Assembly (NCBI RefSeq): GCF_000241345.1
Contig: NZ_BAED01000009.1
Coordinates: 1-64,000, forward strand
DNA from: Gordonia amarae NBRC 15530
GTDB lineage: Bacteria > Actinomycetota > Actinomycetes > Mycobacteriales > Mycobacteriaceae
Length of the DNA stretch: 64,000 nt
Direction: 5' to 3'
The notes below the pieces were generated by a model, which worked only from the letters and a program-made list of their open reading frames with translations, made no database searches and was not told where the DNA came from. The translations under genes were made by a program, and so were the position numbers. Position 1 is the first letter of the stretch. Each line of letters begins with the position of its first letter. This document shows, piece after piece, positions 38,955 through 48,789 of this stretch.

Positions 38955-40385
38955 TCAACGAAGACCTTCCCATTTGATTTGGCTACCGTGCCCAAATACC
39001 TGGAACCACTTGATGATGCCGAGCTTGAATCCCTCCACCGCAACGGCGGCCGCAACGTCCCCATAGCCATCACCATTGTTGTTTTCGCTGTAGTCGTAGA
39101 TATCGTAGATGTGCGCTTGCTGCGCAAGCCGGACGGGATGATTCCCCACAGTCCCGGGCTTCACAATCACCGACATCGAATGATGACCCAAGGAGAAATA
39201 ATAGTCGTCCTTCGCTCCGGTGACAGTTTCCCATGAAAGTTTGTTCTTCCGGTTGACGGACATGAGGATCGCATTGAACGGACGATTCTGCATATCAGCC
39301 ATCCGGATCGCAACAGCCACCGTGTTGTCCCGATTCTTTGCTCGCACTTCCACTGGGGTAGGAAACTGGGAATCATGCGGACTTGTCTCATTCATCCAGT
39401 CATTTACTGTACTGGCATCCAAAGTCACATCAATGCCCGGATGCTGGTACAGCCTCTTCCAAAGATACCGAGCATTATCCAATCCTCCTACGGCAATCAT
39501 CCCCCCATCAACTGCAGCCGCCGCGTTACGGTTGTCCTCCTTCTGATCCCCAGAAGGATCCTCGATCGTGTTCCATTTTGCCCACAGATCGGCAAAGTCC
39601 TCATCCTCACGTCGGGGTCGTGGGTATTCAGGATACTCAGGAAAGACCCAGGTGTCGTCGTCACCGATTTCGTCGTCGGCGTAGTCGACCTGGTGCACAC
39701 CACCCAACTGGCCATCCCACAGGACAATCTGGCCCTTCTCGAAGTCCTGCGACACATCGTCGCCGTCGTAGGTCGGTTCGTCGATCGGATACCCATAAAC
39801 ACCCGCTTCACGCCCCGCCAATGCCCAGAACCACTCGATCGGCCCGAACACCGCGTGCGCACCGGTGTCGGGCGACCAATAGATTGAACCATTCTGGAAT
39901 GTGTTGAACCGACCTACACCGTCCGGCGTCCTGGTTTCATCCGAGGTCGGAAAGCCGAGCGTACCCGTCTCACCTCCGAGCGCCAGCCACTTGTCGAGGA
40001 TCTCACCCCCGATACTGTGCGCCCATGTCACCGGGTTCCAGTAGATTCGGCCACCCTGGAACTCCTGTCGACGACTGACACCGTCATCCAGGACGATCTC
40101 GTCCGTCGTCGGATACCGCAAGAACCCCTGCTCATAGCTGTGATCCCCGTACTTGGTGAGGAAGTCGTGAGCCACAGGGTGAGCCCCTGACGCGGCAGAC
40201 CAGTAGATGCTGCCACCGAAGAAATCGGACCTCTTTCCTGTGTTCCCGGGATTCGCCTTCTCAGCGCTCTTCGGGAACAGCAAGAAGCTCGTCGGCCCCC
40301 CCATCTGGTTGTATTTGTCCCGGATGGCACCGCATACCGAGAACGGCGATGGCGGATATGCCTGGCACCCACTCTGTGTGGCCAT
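38955..40385 (-). CDS. LGFP-repeat protein with unrecognised C-terminal domain
   Basis: The 476-residue protein has four LGFP repeats in residues 18-230, with cores such as GTLGFPTSDE and GGRIYWNP; these repeats are thought to bind cell wall. An acidic linker (about 235-275) leads to a C-terminal domain of about 200 residues with conserved-looking YYFSLGHHSMSVIVKPG. No signal peptide is visible at the start (MATQSGCQAYPPSPF), unusual for wall-associated LGFP proteins. ATG start with AAGGAG. It could be a cargo exported by another route or a polymorphic effector; no enzymatic motif is identified. Confidence 0.8.
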   Translation of the reverse strand: MATQSGCQAYPPSPFSVCGAIRDKYNQMGGPTSFLLFPKSAEKANPGNTGKRSDFFGGSIYWSAASGAHPVAHDFLTKYGDHSYEQGFLRYPTTDEIVLDDGVSRRQEFQGGRIYWNPVTWAHSIGGEILDKWLALGGETGTLGFPTSDETRTPDGVGRFNTFQNGSIYWSPDTGAHAVFGPIEWFWALAGREAGVYGYPIDEPTYDGDDVSQDFEKGQIVLWDGQLGGVHQVDYADDEIGDDDTWVFPEYPEYPRPRREDEDFADLWAKWNTIEDPSGDQKEDNRNAAAAVDGGMIAVGGLDNARYLWKRLYQHPGIDVTLDASTVNDWMNETSPHDSQFPTPVEVRAKNRDNTVAVAIRMADMQNRPFNAILMSVNRKNKLSWETVTGAKDDYYFSLGHHSMSVIVKPGTVGNHPVRLAQQAHIYDIYDYSENNNGDGYGDVAAAVAVEGFKLGIIKWFQVFGHGSQIKWEGLR

Positions 40386-40494
40386 GTCAGCTCCTTCGTC
40401 AGGCGCAAGACCCTACGCTGCGCCACAGAGACGCGCACGCGAATCACCCAAATAGCCCACACCGCCATCCGCACTGTTCACTCCGACGCCACGC

Positions 40495-40545
40495 AAAAAG
40501 GGCTGCCCGGGTCCCCATCCACATGGATGCGAACCCGGGCAGCCC
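40495..40545 (-). terminator. Intrinsic terminator of ilvC
   Basis: A 13-bp perfect stem GGGCTGCCCGGGT/ACCCGGGCAGCCC is followed on the minus strand by TTTTTG. It ends the ilvBNC transcript. Confidence 0.92.
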
Positions 40546-40562
40546 CGAAGAAGCGCTACGGA

Positions 40563-41621
<1,059 letters not shown>

Positions 41622-41694
41622 TCACGGAGTGGGTATTGCTATCAGTCTTAGCCGATCGGCCCGGAACGAATCCCGGTGGGCCGGTCAGCGGTTG

Positions 41695-42198
41695 TCAGCG
41701 GTTTGTCGACATGCTCTTGGGACCGCGGCCCAGCGCCACGGCACCGGACTGCGCGATCTCCCGGATACCGTACGGGTCGAGCATCCGCAGCAGCGCCTCG
41801 AGCTTCTCCGAAGTGCCGGTGGCCTCGATGGTCAGCGACTCGGGCGAGACGTCGATCACCTTGGCGCGGAACAGATTCACCACTTCGAGAACCTCGCTGC
41901 GCACCGTCGCATCCGAACGCACCTTGATCAGCATCAGCTCACGCGCCACCGACGACGACGGATCCTGCTCGACGATCTTGATGACGTTGATGAGCTTGTT
42001 GAGCTGCTTGGTGACCTGTTCGAGCGGGAAGTCCTCGACGCTGACCATGATGGTCATCCGCGAGACGCCCTTGAGTTCGGTCGGACCCACCGCGAGCGAC
42101 TCGATGTTGAAGCCGCGCCGCGAGAACAGCGAGGACACACGGGCCAGAACGCCCGGCAGGTCCTCGACCAGCACGCTGAGGGTATGTGTGGTGCTCAC
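41695..42198 (-). CDS. ilvN: Acetolactate synthase small (regulatory) subunit
   Basis: The 167-residue regulatory subunit gives valine feedback inhibition and activates IlvB. An N-terminal ACT domain (about 4-75, [20 protein letters not shown]) is followed by the second ACT-like domain. GTG at 42198 overlaps the ilvB stop (GTGA). Confidence 0.96.
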   Translation of the reverse strand: MSTTHTLSVLVEDLPGVLARVSSLFSRRGFNIESLAVGPTELKGVSRMTIMVSVEDFPLEQVTKQLNKLINVIKIVEQDPSSSVARELMLIKVRSDATVRSEVLEVVNLFRAKVIDVSPESLTIEATGTSEKLEALLRMLDPYGIREIAQSGAVALGRGPKSMSTNR

Positions 42199-44153
42199 TG
42201 CTCGTCCTTCTTGCCTGTGGCGGCCGCGTCCGGGCGGGCCATCGTTTCGTGGATGTCGACGGGATCGGACACCGAGTCCTCCTCGTCGAACAGCGGCCGG
42301 ATGTCGCGGGCGGCCATGATCTCGTCGTTGCTGGTGCCGGCGGCGACCATCGGCCACACCTGGGCGTCCTTGCCGACGATGAAGTCGACGACCACTGGAC
42401 GGTCGTTGATGGCGCGGGCCTGCGCGATCACCTCGTCGACGTCGGCCTCGTTCTCCACCCGGAACGCCGCGCAGCCCAGGGCCTCGGCGAGCTTGACGAA
42501 GTCGGGGATCATCTTCGAATGCGTCGACAGGTCGGTGTTGGAGTACCGCTGGTCGTAGAACAGGGTCTGCCACTGGCGGACCATGCCCAGGTTGCCGTTG
42601 TTGATGAGCGCGACCTTGATCGGGATGCCCTCGATGGCGCAGGTGGCCAGTTCCTGATTGGTCATCTGGAAGCAGCCGTCGCCGTCGATCGCCCACACCT
42701 CGGTCTCCGGGGAGGCCATCTTGGCGCCCATCGCGGCCGGCACGGCGTAGCCCATGGTGCCCAGACCGCCCGAGTTGAGCCAGCTGCGCGACTTCTCGTA
42801 CGAGATGAACTGCGCGGCCCACATCTGGTGCTGGCCGACACCCGCGACATACACGGCGTCGGGTCCGGCGGCCTTGCCGATGGACGAGATGACGAACTCC
42901 GGCGACATCGAACCATCGGACTGGCGGTCGTAGCTCAGCGGATAGGTGCTGCGCATCTTGTTCAGGTATGCCCACCACTCGCTGATATCGGGGACAGCCG
43001 GGTTGGTCGCACGCTCGCTGCGCAGAGTCTCGATCAGGTCGACGATGACAGCCTGGCAGTCACCGACGATCGGCACGTCGACGGCACGGTTCTTGCCGAT
43101 CTCGGCCGGATCGATGTCGGCGTGGATGACCTTGGCGTCGGGCGCGAACGAATCGAGCTGGCCGGTGACGCGGTCGTCGAAACGGGCACCGAGCGTGATC
43201 AGCAGGTCGCTGCGCTGCAGGGCGGCCACCGCGGCGACGGTGCCGTGCATGCCGGGCATACCCAGGTGCTGCTGGTGGCTGTCGGGGAACGCACCGCGCG
43301 CCATCAGGGTGGTGACCACCGGAATGCCGGTCAGCTCGGCAAGTTCCAGCAGTTCGGCCGACGCGTTGGCCTTGATGACACCACCGCCGACGTAGAGGAC
43401 GGGGGCTTTGGCGGCGTTGATCAGCCGCGCGGCCTCACGCACCTGCTTGCCGTGCGGCTTGGTGACCGGCCGATAGCCGGGCAGGTCGATCTGCGGCGGC
43501 CACGAGAAGGTGGTCTGCGCCTGCAGGATGTCCTTGGGGATGTCGACGAGAACCGCACCGGGACGGCCACTTTCGGCGATATGGAACGCCTCGGCCATCA
43601 CCTTCGGGATGTCGGCGGCGGCCTTCACCAGGAAGTTGTGCTTGGTGACCGGCATCGTGATACCCGAGATGTCGGCTTCCTGGAAGCCGTCGGTGCCGAT
43701 GAGATGGCGGGCCACCTGACCGGTGATCGCGACCACCGGGACCGAGTCCATCTGGGCGTCGGCGAGCGGGGTCACCAGGTTGGTGGCACCCGGACCCGAA
43801 GTGGCCATCATGACACCCGCACGGCCCGCGACCTGGGCGTAACCGGTGGCAGCGTGACCCGCGCCCTGCTCGTGCCGGACCAAGACGTGCCGCACCTTGG
43901 TGGAATCGAGCAGCGGATCGTAGACCGGGAGGACCGCACCGCCGGGGATACCGAAGACCACGTCGACGCCGAGCTCCTCAAGCGAACGGACCACCGACTG
44001 TGCTCCGCTGACCCGCTCGGGGGCCACGACGTTCTGGGAGATGGCACGGAGGTTGCCGGCCGCGGGCGACGGCTGCCGGCCGCGTGCCGCGCCTGCTGCG
44101 ATATCTGAGACTGGCGCTTCGCCCGCCCCACTGCGTGCTGTTGGTGCGCTCAC
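42195..44153 (-). CDS. ilvB: Acetolactate synthase large subunit
   Basis: Thiamine diphosphate-dependent condensation of pyruvate to acetolactate (or with 2-ketobutyrate), first common step of branched-chain synthesis. The 652-residue protein has the catalytic Glu segment [18 protein letters not shown]-binding middle domain and the ThDP motif beginning GDGCFQM and ending NNGNLG. GTG start at 44153, about 40 bp after the attenuator hairpin. It is followed by ilvN with overlap. Regulated by the leader described separately. Confidence 0.97.
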   Translation of the reverse strand: MSAPTARSGAGEAPVSDIAAGAARGRQPSPAAGNLRAISQNVVAPERVSGAQSVVRSLEELGVDVVFGIPGGAVLPVYDPLLDSTKVRHVLVRHEQGAGHAATGYAQVAGRAGVMMATSGPGATNLVTPLADAQMDSVPVVAITGQVARHLIGTDGFQEADISGITMPVTKHNFLVKAAADIPKVMAEAFHIAESGRPGAVLVDIPKDILQAQTTFSWPPQIDLPGYRPVTKPHGKQVREAARLINAAKAPVLYVGGGVIKANASAELLELAELTGIPVVTTLMARGAFPDSHQQHLGMPGMHGTVAAVAALQRSDLLITLGARFDDRVTGQLDSFAPDAKVIHADIDPAEIGKNRAVDVPIVGDCQAVIVDLIETLRSERATNPAVPDISEWWAYLNKMRSTYPLSYDRQSDGSMSPEFVISSIGKAAGPDAVYVAGVGQHQMWAAQFISYEKSRSWLNSGGLGTMGYAVPAAMGAKMASPETEVWAIDGDGCFQMTNQELATCAIEGIPIKVALINNGNLGMVRQWQTLFYDQRYSNTDLSTHSKMIPDFVKLAEALGCAAFRVENEADVDEVIAQARAINDRPVVVDFIVGKDAQVWPMVAAGTSNDEIMAARDIRPLFDEEDSVSDPVDIHETMARPDAAATGKKDEQ

Positions 44154-44195
44154 TGCACGATCCTCATCTGATTTGACTGAACTGCTGCTGACAAC

Positions 44196-44227
44196 AAAAA
44201 ACCCTCGACAGCTGTGCTGTGCGAGGG
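44196..44227 (-). terminator. ilvB attenuator terminator
   Basis: On the minus strand CCCTCG-c-ACAG...CTGT-CGAGGG forms a stem followed by TTTTTTG. It lies between the leader peptide stop and ilvB. Just upstream GGCGCGTCG (in the leader codons, 44272-44280) can pair with CGACGCGCC (44229-44237), giving a competing structure. Confidence 0.85.
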
Positions 44228-44263
44228 TGGCGCGTCGATGCTTTGGGTCTACGAAGTGACCGG

Positions 44264-44311
44264 TCAGGCGACGACGCGCCGGCCGATTACTACGAGAAAC
44301 TCAAACTGCAT
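44264..44311 (-). CDS. ilvB leader peptide
   Basis: A 15-codon reading frame encodes [15 protein letters not shown], with Leu, Val, Val, Ile, Val, Val: six branched-chain codons in fifteen. It is followed by a hairpin and a terminator with a U-tract before ilvB, the arrangement of ribosome-mediated attenuation known for ilvBNC of Corynebacterium glutamicum. There is no ribosome site; the start lies at leaderless distance from the promoter, and a GTG one codon upstream (44314) may be the real first codon. Confidence 0.85.
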   Translation of the reverse strand: MQFEFLVVIGRRVVA

Positions 44312-44321
44312 CACGGCAAAC

Positions 44322-44351
44322 ACCGTAGAACTGTTGCTACCGCAGAGTCAA
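44322..44351 (-). promoter_or_regulatory. ilvB operon promoter
   Basis: TTGACT (44351-44346) and TACGGT (44327-44322) are separated by 18 bp. Initiation about 8 bases further falls at the GTGATG of the leader peptide, consistent with a leaderless leader mRNA. Confidence 0.65.
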
Positions 44352-44382
44352 ACTCCGTCCCAAATGGTCCCATATTCTGAGA

Positions 44383-44931
44383 ATGCGCAGGTTGACTGCC
44401 GTCATCGCGACCCGCTACCCGGACGACGTGAACCGATCCCCCACAATGGACGCCGTGGAAAAGAACCCGGCCGACCCCTCGCGCAACACGGCGGAACCGA
44501 CAGACACCGAGCCCACGGCAGCCGACCCGACGGACACCGCGGCAGCCCCCGAGATCGAGCTGCCGGTCTCCTTCCGCATCAGCAAACTCGCCTACTTCTC
44601 CGTGCCACCTACCCTGATCGTCGCGGTGATCCTCGCCGGCGCCTCCATCGCCTGGCTGAGCTGGACCCTGATCATCCCCGTCCTCCTCGCCCTGTGGATC
44701 CACCGCCTGCGCACCGACATCACCGAGACCGGCCTGCACGTCGTCCACACCTTCGGCACCCAAAACCTGGCCTGGGACAGCATCGAGGGCCTGCAGTTCC
44801 CCAAGTGGTCGGCGGTACGCGCCGTCCTCGAGGACGGATCCCGGGTCCGGCTGCCCGCGATCGCCTTCCGCGACCTGCCACTCCTGTCGGCAGCGAGTGC
44901 GGGGCGCATTCCCAACCCGTATGACAAGTGA
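44383..44931 (+). CDS. PH-like domain membrane protein (Rv3004-type)
   Basis: Up to 182 residues. A disordered Thr/Pro/Asp-rich N-terminus (to about 65) is followed by one or two membrane helices (about 68-108, SVPPTLIVAVILAGASIAWL then LIIPVLLALWI) and a bacterial PH-like domain with TETGLHVVHTFGTQNLAWDS. Position next to ilvB matches Rv3004 of M. tuberculosis, of unknown function. ATG at 44383 fits a leaderless transcript (TATTCT four bases before); an internal ATG at 44446 is the alternative. Confidence 0.78.
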   Translation: MRRLTAVIATRYPDDVNRSPTMDAVEKNPADPSRNTAEPTDTEPTAADPTDTAAAPEIELPVSFRISKLAYFSVPPTLIVAVILAGASIAWLSWTLIIPVLLALWIHRLRTDITETGLHVVHTFGTQNLAWDSIEGLQFPKWSAVRAVLEDGSRVRLPAIAFRDLPLLSAASAGRIPNPYDK

Positions 44932-45145
44932 GCTTTTGTTGAGGTCGGCGGGCTGGGCGTAATCTTGCTGGGTGTGACGCTCACAGCATGGAGCGAATAA
45001 CAGCCCACCGCCCGGTGTTGAACCAGAACGCCGAGCGCCGGCCGGCCAGCGGGAAACACCTCTGCCCTCGCCCCGACCGGCATCACCCACCGCACCAGAG
45101 GCCTTGAGAGTTCCACTCTCTCAAGGAGATTCAGAGGACATTGCA
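44932..45145 (+). promoter_or_regulatory. Leader region of ilvD with SD-proximal hairpin
   Basis: A 9-bp perfect stem CCTTGAGAG/CTCTCAAGG (45102-45126) with a 7-base loop lies 20 bases before the ilvD ATG, its right arm containing part of an AAGGAG. A 39-codon reading frame (44988-45106) also precedes ilvD but has no branched-chain bias. I see no T-box or other known riboswitch. Confidence 0.45.
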
Positions 45146-46990
45146 ATGCCAGCCCTGAGATCACGAACCACCACCTTCGGTCGCGAAGCCGCCGGCGCAC
45201 GCTCACTGTGGCGCGCCACCGGCATGACCGACGACGATTTCGGCAAGCCGATCGTGGCCATCGCCAACTCGTTCACCCAGTTCGTGCCCGGGCATGTGCA
45301 CCTGCGCAATGTCGGTGAGATCGTCGCCGAGGCCGTGCGCGCCGCAGGTGGCGTGGCCAAGGAGTTCAACACCATCGCCGTCGACGACGGCATCGCCATG
45401 GGTCACGGCGGCATGCTGTACTCGCTGCCCAGCCGCGAGATCATCGCCGACTCCGTCGAATACATGGTCAACGCGCACACCGCCGACGCCCTGGTCTGCA
45501 TCTCCAACTGCGACAAGATCACCCCGGGCATGCTGAACGCCGCGATGCGGCTCAACATCCCCACCGTGTTCGTCTCCGGCGGCCCGATGGAGGCCGGCAA
45601 GGCGGTCGTCGTCGGTGACATCGCGCACCCGTCGTCGGACCTGATCACCACCATCTCGGCGTCGGCCAACAGCGACGTCGACGATGACGGCCTCGACGAG
45701 GTCGAGCGCTCCGCGTGCCCCACCTGCGGTTCGTGTTCGGGCATGTTCACCGCCAACTCGATGAACTGCCTCACCGAAGCCCTCGGCCTCGCCCTGCCCG
45801 GCAACGGTTCGACGCTGGCCACCCACGAGGCGCGGCGCGCGCTGTTCGAGAAGGCCGGACGCATCGTCGTCGAAGCCGCCAACCGCTGGTACCGCAGCGA
45901 CGACGCGTCGGTGCTGCCGCGCAACGTCGCCACCGGCACCGCCTTCCGCAACGCGATGGCGCTCGATGTGGCGATGGGCGGCTCCACCAACACCGTGCTG
46001 CACATCCTTGCCGCGGCGCAGGAGGGGGAGGTCGGCGACTTCGACCTGGCCACCATCGATGAGATCAGCCGCCGCGTGCCCTGCCTGTCGAAGGTGTCCC
46101 CCAACTCCGACTACCACATGGAGGACGTGCACCGTGCCGGCGGCATCCCCGCGATCCTCGGCGAACTCCGCCGTGCGGGCCTGATCGACGACTCGGCGAG
46201 CACCGTCCACAGCCCCAGCCTCGCGCAGGCGCTCGACGACTGGGACATCCGCGGCGGCAAGGCCGTCGACGAGGCGTTCGAGCTGTTCCACGCCGCCCCC
46301 GGCGGTGTGCGCACCACCGAACCGTTCTCCACCGCCAACCGGTGGAGCAGCCTCGACACCGACGCCGCGGGCGGCTGCATCCGTGACCTCGCACACGCCT
46401 ACACCGTCGAAGGCGGCCTGTGCGTGCTGCGCGGCAACGTCGCCCCCGACGGCGCCGTCCTCAAGACCGCCGGCATCGACGAGGACCTGTGGACCTTCGA
46501 GGGCCCGGCCCGCGTCGTCGAAAGCCAGGAGGAGGCCGTGCAGGTCATCCTGTCCAAGACCATCCAGGCCGGTGAGGTGCTGGTGGTCCGCTACGAGGGC
46601 CCCGCGGGCGGTCCGGGAATGCAGGAGATGCTGCACCCGACCGCGTTCATGAAGGGCACCGGTATGGGCAAGAAGTGCGCGCTCATCACCGACGGCCGCT
46701 TCTCCGGCGGATCGTCGGGCCTGTCCGTCGGGCACATCTCCCCCGAGGCCGCCTCCGGCGGCACGATCGGCCTCATCGAAGACGGCGACCGCATCTTCAT
46801 CGACGTCAAAACCCGGGCCCTGAAGGTGCTCGTCGACGACGAGGTCCTCGCCGAACGGCGCGCCAAGATGGAAGCCTCCGAGCGGCCGTGGCAGCCGAAG
46901 GACCGGGTTCGTCCGGTCACCATGGCGCTGCGCGCCTACGCCAAGATGGCCACCTCCGCCGACAAGGGTGCGGTGCGACAGGTCGACTGA
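45146..46990 (+). CDS. ilvD: Dihydroxy-acid dehydratase
   Basis: Dehydrates the dihydroxy acids made by IlvC to the 2-keto acids of valine and isoleucine. The 614-residue iron-sulfur enzyme has the Cys motifs [10 protein letters not shown] and [19 protein letters not shown] and the C-terminal [21 protein letters not shown] at 45146 is chosen for the AGAGGA site seven bases upstream; an earlier in-frame start would be inside the leader hairpin. Confidence 0.97.
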   Translation: MPALRSRTTTFGREAAGARSLWRATGMTDDDFGKPIVAIANSFTQFVPGHVHLRNVGEIVAEAVRAAGGVAKEFNTIAVDDGIAMGHGGMLYSLPSREIIADSVEYMVNAHTADALVCISNCDKITPGMLNAAMRLNIPTVFVSGGPMEAGKAVVVGDIAHPSSDLITTISASANSDVDDDGLDEVERSACPTCGSCSGMFTANSMNCLTEALGLALPGNGSTLATHEARRALFEKAGRIVVEAANRWYRSDDASVLPRNVATGTAFRNAMALDVAMGGSTNTVLHILAAAQEGEVGDFDLATIDEISRRVPCLSKVSPNSDYHMEDVHRAGGIPAILGELRRAGLIDDSASTVHSPSLAQALDDWDIRGGKAVDEAFELFHAAPGGVRTTEPFSTANRWSSLDTDAAGGCIRDLAHAYTVEGGLCVLRGNVAPDGAVLKTAGIDEDLWTFEGPARVVESQEEAVQVILSKTIQAGEVLVVRYEGPAGGPGMQEMLHPTAFMKGTGMGKKCALITDGRFSGGSSGLSVGHISPEAASGGTIGLIEDGDRIFIDVKTRALKVLVDDEVLAERRAKMEASERPWQPKDRVRPVTMALRAYAKMATSADKGAVRQVD

Positions 46991-47006
46991 CACCGCAGTT
47001 CCTGTT

Positions 47007-47105
47007 GGTTGAGGTGCGAGCTCGCGAGCCTCGAAGCCTGACGAGACGACATTGTCGGCTCGCGGGGTTTCGAGGCTCGTCGCTTGCGCTCCCCGCACCT
47101 CAACC
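47007..47105. repeat. Long imperfect inverted repeat downstream of ilvD
   Basis: The outer arms GGTTGAGGTGCG and CGCACCTCAACC are perfect. Inside them GAGCCTCGAA and TTCGAGGCTC pair again, with unpaired inserts. The unit resembles dispersed palindromic repeats of related actinobacteria and sits between the convergent ilvD and DoxX genes, where it could also terminate transcription. Confidence 0.7.
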
Positions 47106-47128
47106 GGCAGGGTGGAAGGCTTGCGCGA

Positions 47129-48697
47129 TCAGGGAATCGGGTTGCCCGGGGAGTTCAGCGGGTTGGTCCCGTTGAACAGCACCCAGATCGCGGCCGCGGC
47201 CGCCACGCTGACCAGGATCAGGCCCAACGAGCCCCATTTGGGGTGAGTGGTCCAGCCCCTGCCGTAGTCCAGCGCGATCCGTCCCGGACCGGTGAGCAGG
47301 ATCGCCAGCGCCGCGCAGATCAGCAGTAGCTCGTACTCGATGCCCACACCGGCGCCGGTGAAGTACCACAGGCCACCGGCGAGGGTGACCTTGTAGGTGG
47401 CGGCGACCAGCATCACGCCGAGTTCCGCCGACGCCGCGATCGGGGTGAGCAGCCCGAGGATCAGCAGCGCGCCGCCCGCGGTTTCGCTGACCGCGCCCAG
47501 GATCGACAGCCAGCCCGTCGCCGACCCATCGAAACCGATCGACGGATTGGCCGCGTTGGTGAGGAAGGCCTCGAACCCGTCGAGTCCGGGTCCATTCCAC
47601 CAGCCGAAAAGTTTCTGCAACCCGTGTGCCAGCGCCGCGGCGCCGACCGCGACGCGCAACACCAGCAGACCGATGTCGGTGGTGCCGCGCCGGGCGGGCG
47701 CCGGTTCGGCGAGCGCGGTGTCGTCGGCGGCAGCCGGATCGAATGTGTCGCGCGGATCCGCGCCGTCGACCACGTCCGGAAGGCCGTACGGTTCCGCGGG
47801 GCCGGCCGCCGAATACGCCATCGACGGTTCCGGCGTCAGCTCGTCGGTCGGCCGCACCGTGGCCAGATTGTCCTGCTCGTCGACGCCGGGATCGACGGGT
47901 GCCGGATTCCGGGAAGCAGCCAACTGAACGGTCGCCGCATCGGAATCGGTTGCGGTGGACTCCTCCAACGCGGGCACCTCGGGGTCCGTGTCGACATCGC
48001 CGGACGCGACCGACGGATATGCGGCGGTCGCGTCCGGATCACCCGGATCGGGTTCGGCCGGCTCGCGTTCGGCAGGCTCGTCGCCCCGGACACCGCCACC
48101 CGAGCGGAAGCCCGCCCACCGGGACTTCTTCGCCGGTCCGACCCGTTGCGGTACCGCGCGGCCCGTAGGACGCGCGATGACCTCCGTGACCTCCGACCCG
48201 TCAGGAACCGCAGGCGTGGGTTCGGGCACCGGAGCCGGTGCGGCCGTCGCAGCAGGTCCCGGGGCCGGCGCCTGCCCCTGCGCCGCGATCCCCGGCGCCT
48301 CGGGAGTCTGCCTCGGCGCACGGGCAACGGGAGCAAGCCGTTCCACGGGCGCCGGCGGCGGACCGGGCCGGGCCGGAGCGCTCCACCGCCGGTCCGCGGC
48401 CGGCGGGGGTACCGGTGCGCCCGGCGCCGACGGATCCTGTCGCCTGCCACGCACACTGGGTGTGACTCCGTCCACCTCCCCGGGGTCAAGATCATCGAGG
48501 TCATCGACCCGGCGCAGGCCCGGCCGCGCATGCCGCTCGTAGAAGTTGTCCCGGTCGCCGCCGGCCCGGGGACCTTGGGAAGGGGCGGCCGGGGGCCGCA
48601 GGCCCTCCGGAACCGGAATCGCTCCCGTCGGCTCGTCGTACGGGCTTGCGCCGTTGCCGTCGTCGCTGTCACCGCTCACAGAATTGACTCTAGGCAT
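47129..48697 (-). CDS. DoxX-domain membrane protein with long disordered N-terminus (copy 1)
   Basis: The 522-residue protein has a disordered N-terminal region (about 1-335) rich in Pro, Ala, Asp and Glu and a C-terminal DoxX domain (about 340-522) with four or five membrane segments, from DIGLLVLRVAVGAA to WVLFNGTNPL. The orthologue in M. tuberculosis (Rv3005c) belongs to a membrane complex with superoxide dismutase and a thiol oxidoreductase that supports oxidative stress resistance. ATG 48697 or GTG 48679 could be the start. A close paralogue lies immediately upstream. Confidence 0.88.
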   Translation of the reverse strand: MPRVNSVSGDSDDGNGASPYDEPTGAIPVPEGLRPPAAPSQGPRAGGDRDNFYERHARPGLRRVDDLDDLDPGEVDGVTPSVRGRRQDPSAPGAPVPPPAADRRWSAPARPGPPPAPVERLAPVARAPRQTPEAPGIAAQGQAPAPGPAATAAPAPVPEPTPAVPDGSEVTEVIARPTGRAVPQRVGPAKKSRWAGFRSGGGVRGDEPAEREPAEPDPGDPDATAAYPSVASGDVDTDPEVPALEESTATDSDAATVQLAASRNPAPVDPGVDEQDNLATVRPTDELTPEPSMAYSAAGPAEPYGLPDVVDGADPRDTFDPAAADDTALAEPAPARRGTTDIGLLVLRVAVGAAALAHGLQKLFGWWNGPGLDGFEAFLTNAANPSIGFDGSATGWLSILGAVSETAGGALLILGLLTPIAASAELGVMLVAATYKVTLAGGLWYFTGAGVGIEYELLLICAALAILLTGPGRIALDYGRGWTTHPKWGSLGLILVSVAAAAAIWVLFNGTNPLNSPGNPIP

Positions 48698-48789
48698 TTC
48701 CGGCCATCGTCTGCCGGATGACGCGGCGGCGAGTCGGCCACAGCTGAACCCGGACCCCGCTCCGGTCAGGTCGGTACTGCTCGGGGCCG

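Noticed and set aside
42186..44108. Open frame of 640 codons on the plus strand opposite ilvB
   Set aside because: Antisense shadow; ilvB is unmistakable on the other strand and the frame has no recognisable domain.
44988..45106. 39-codon upstream frame as an ilvD leader peptide
   Set aside because: It has only one Val, one Ile and two Leu codons in 39 and no terminator follows, so attenuation like that of ilvB is not supported.
45203..47098. Open reading frame of 631 codons on the minus strand opposite ilvD
   Set aside because: It mirrors ilvD, has a Gly/Arg/Asp-biased composition typical of antisense frames in high-GC DNA and no ribosome site.
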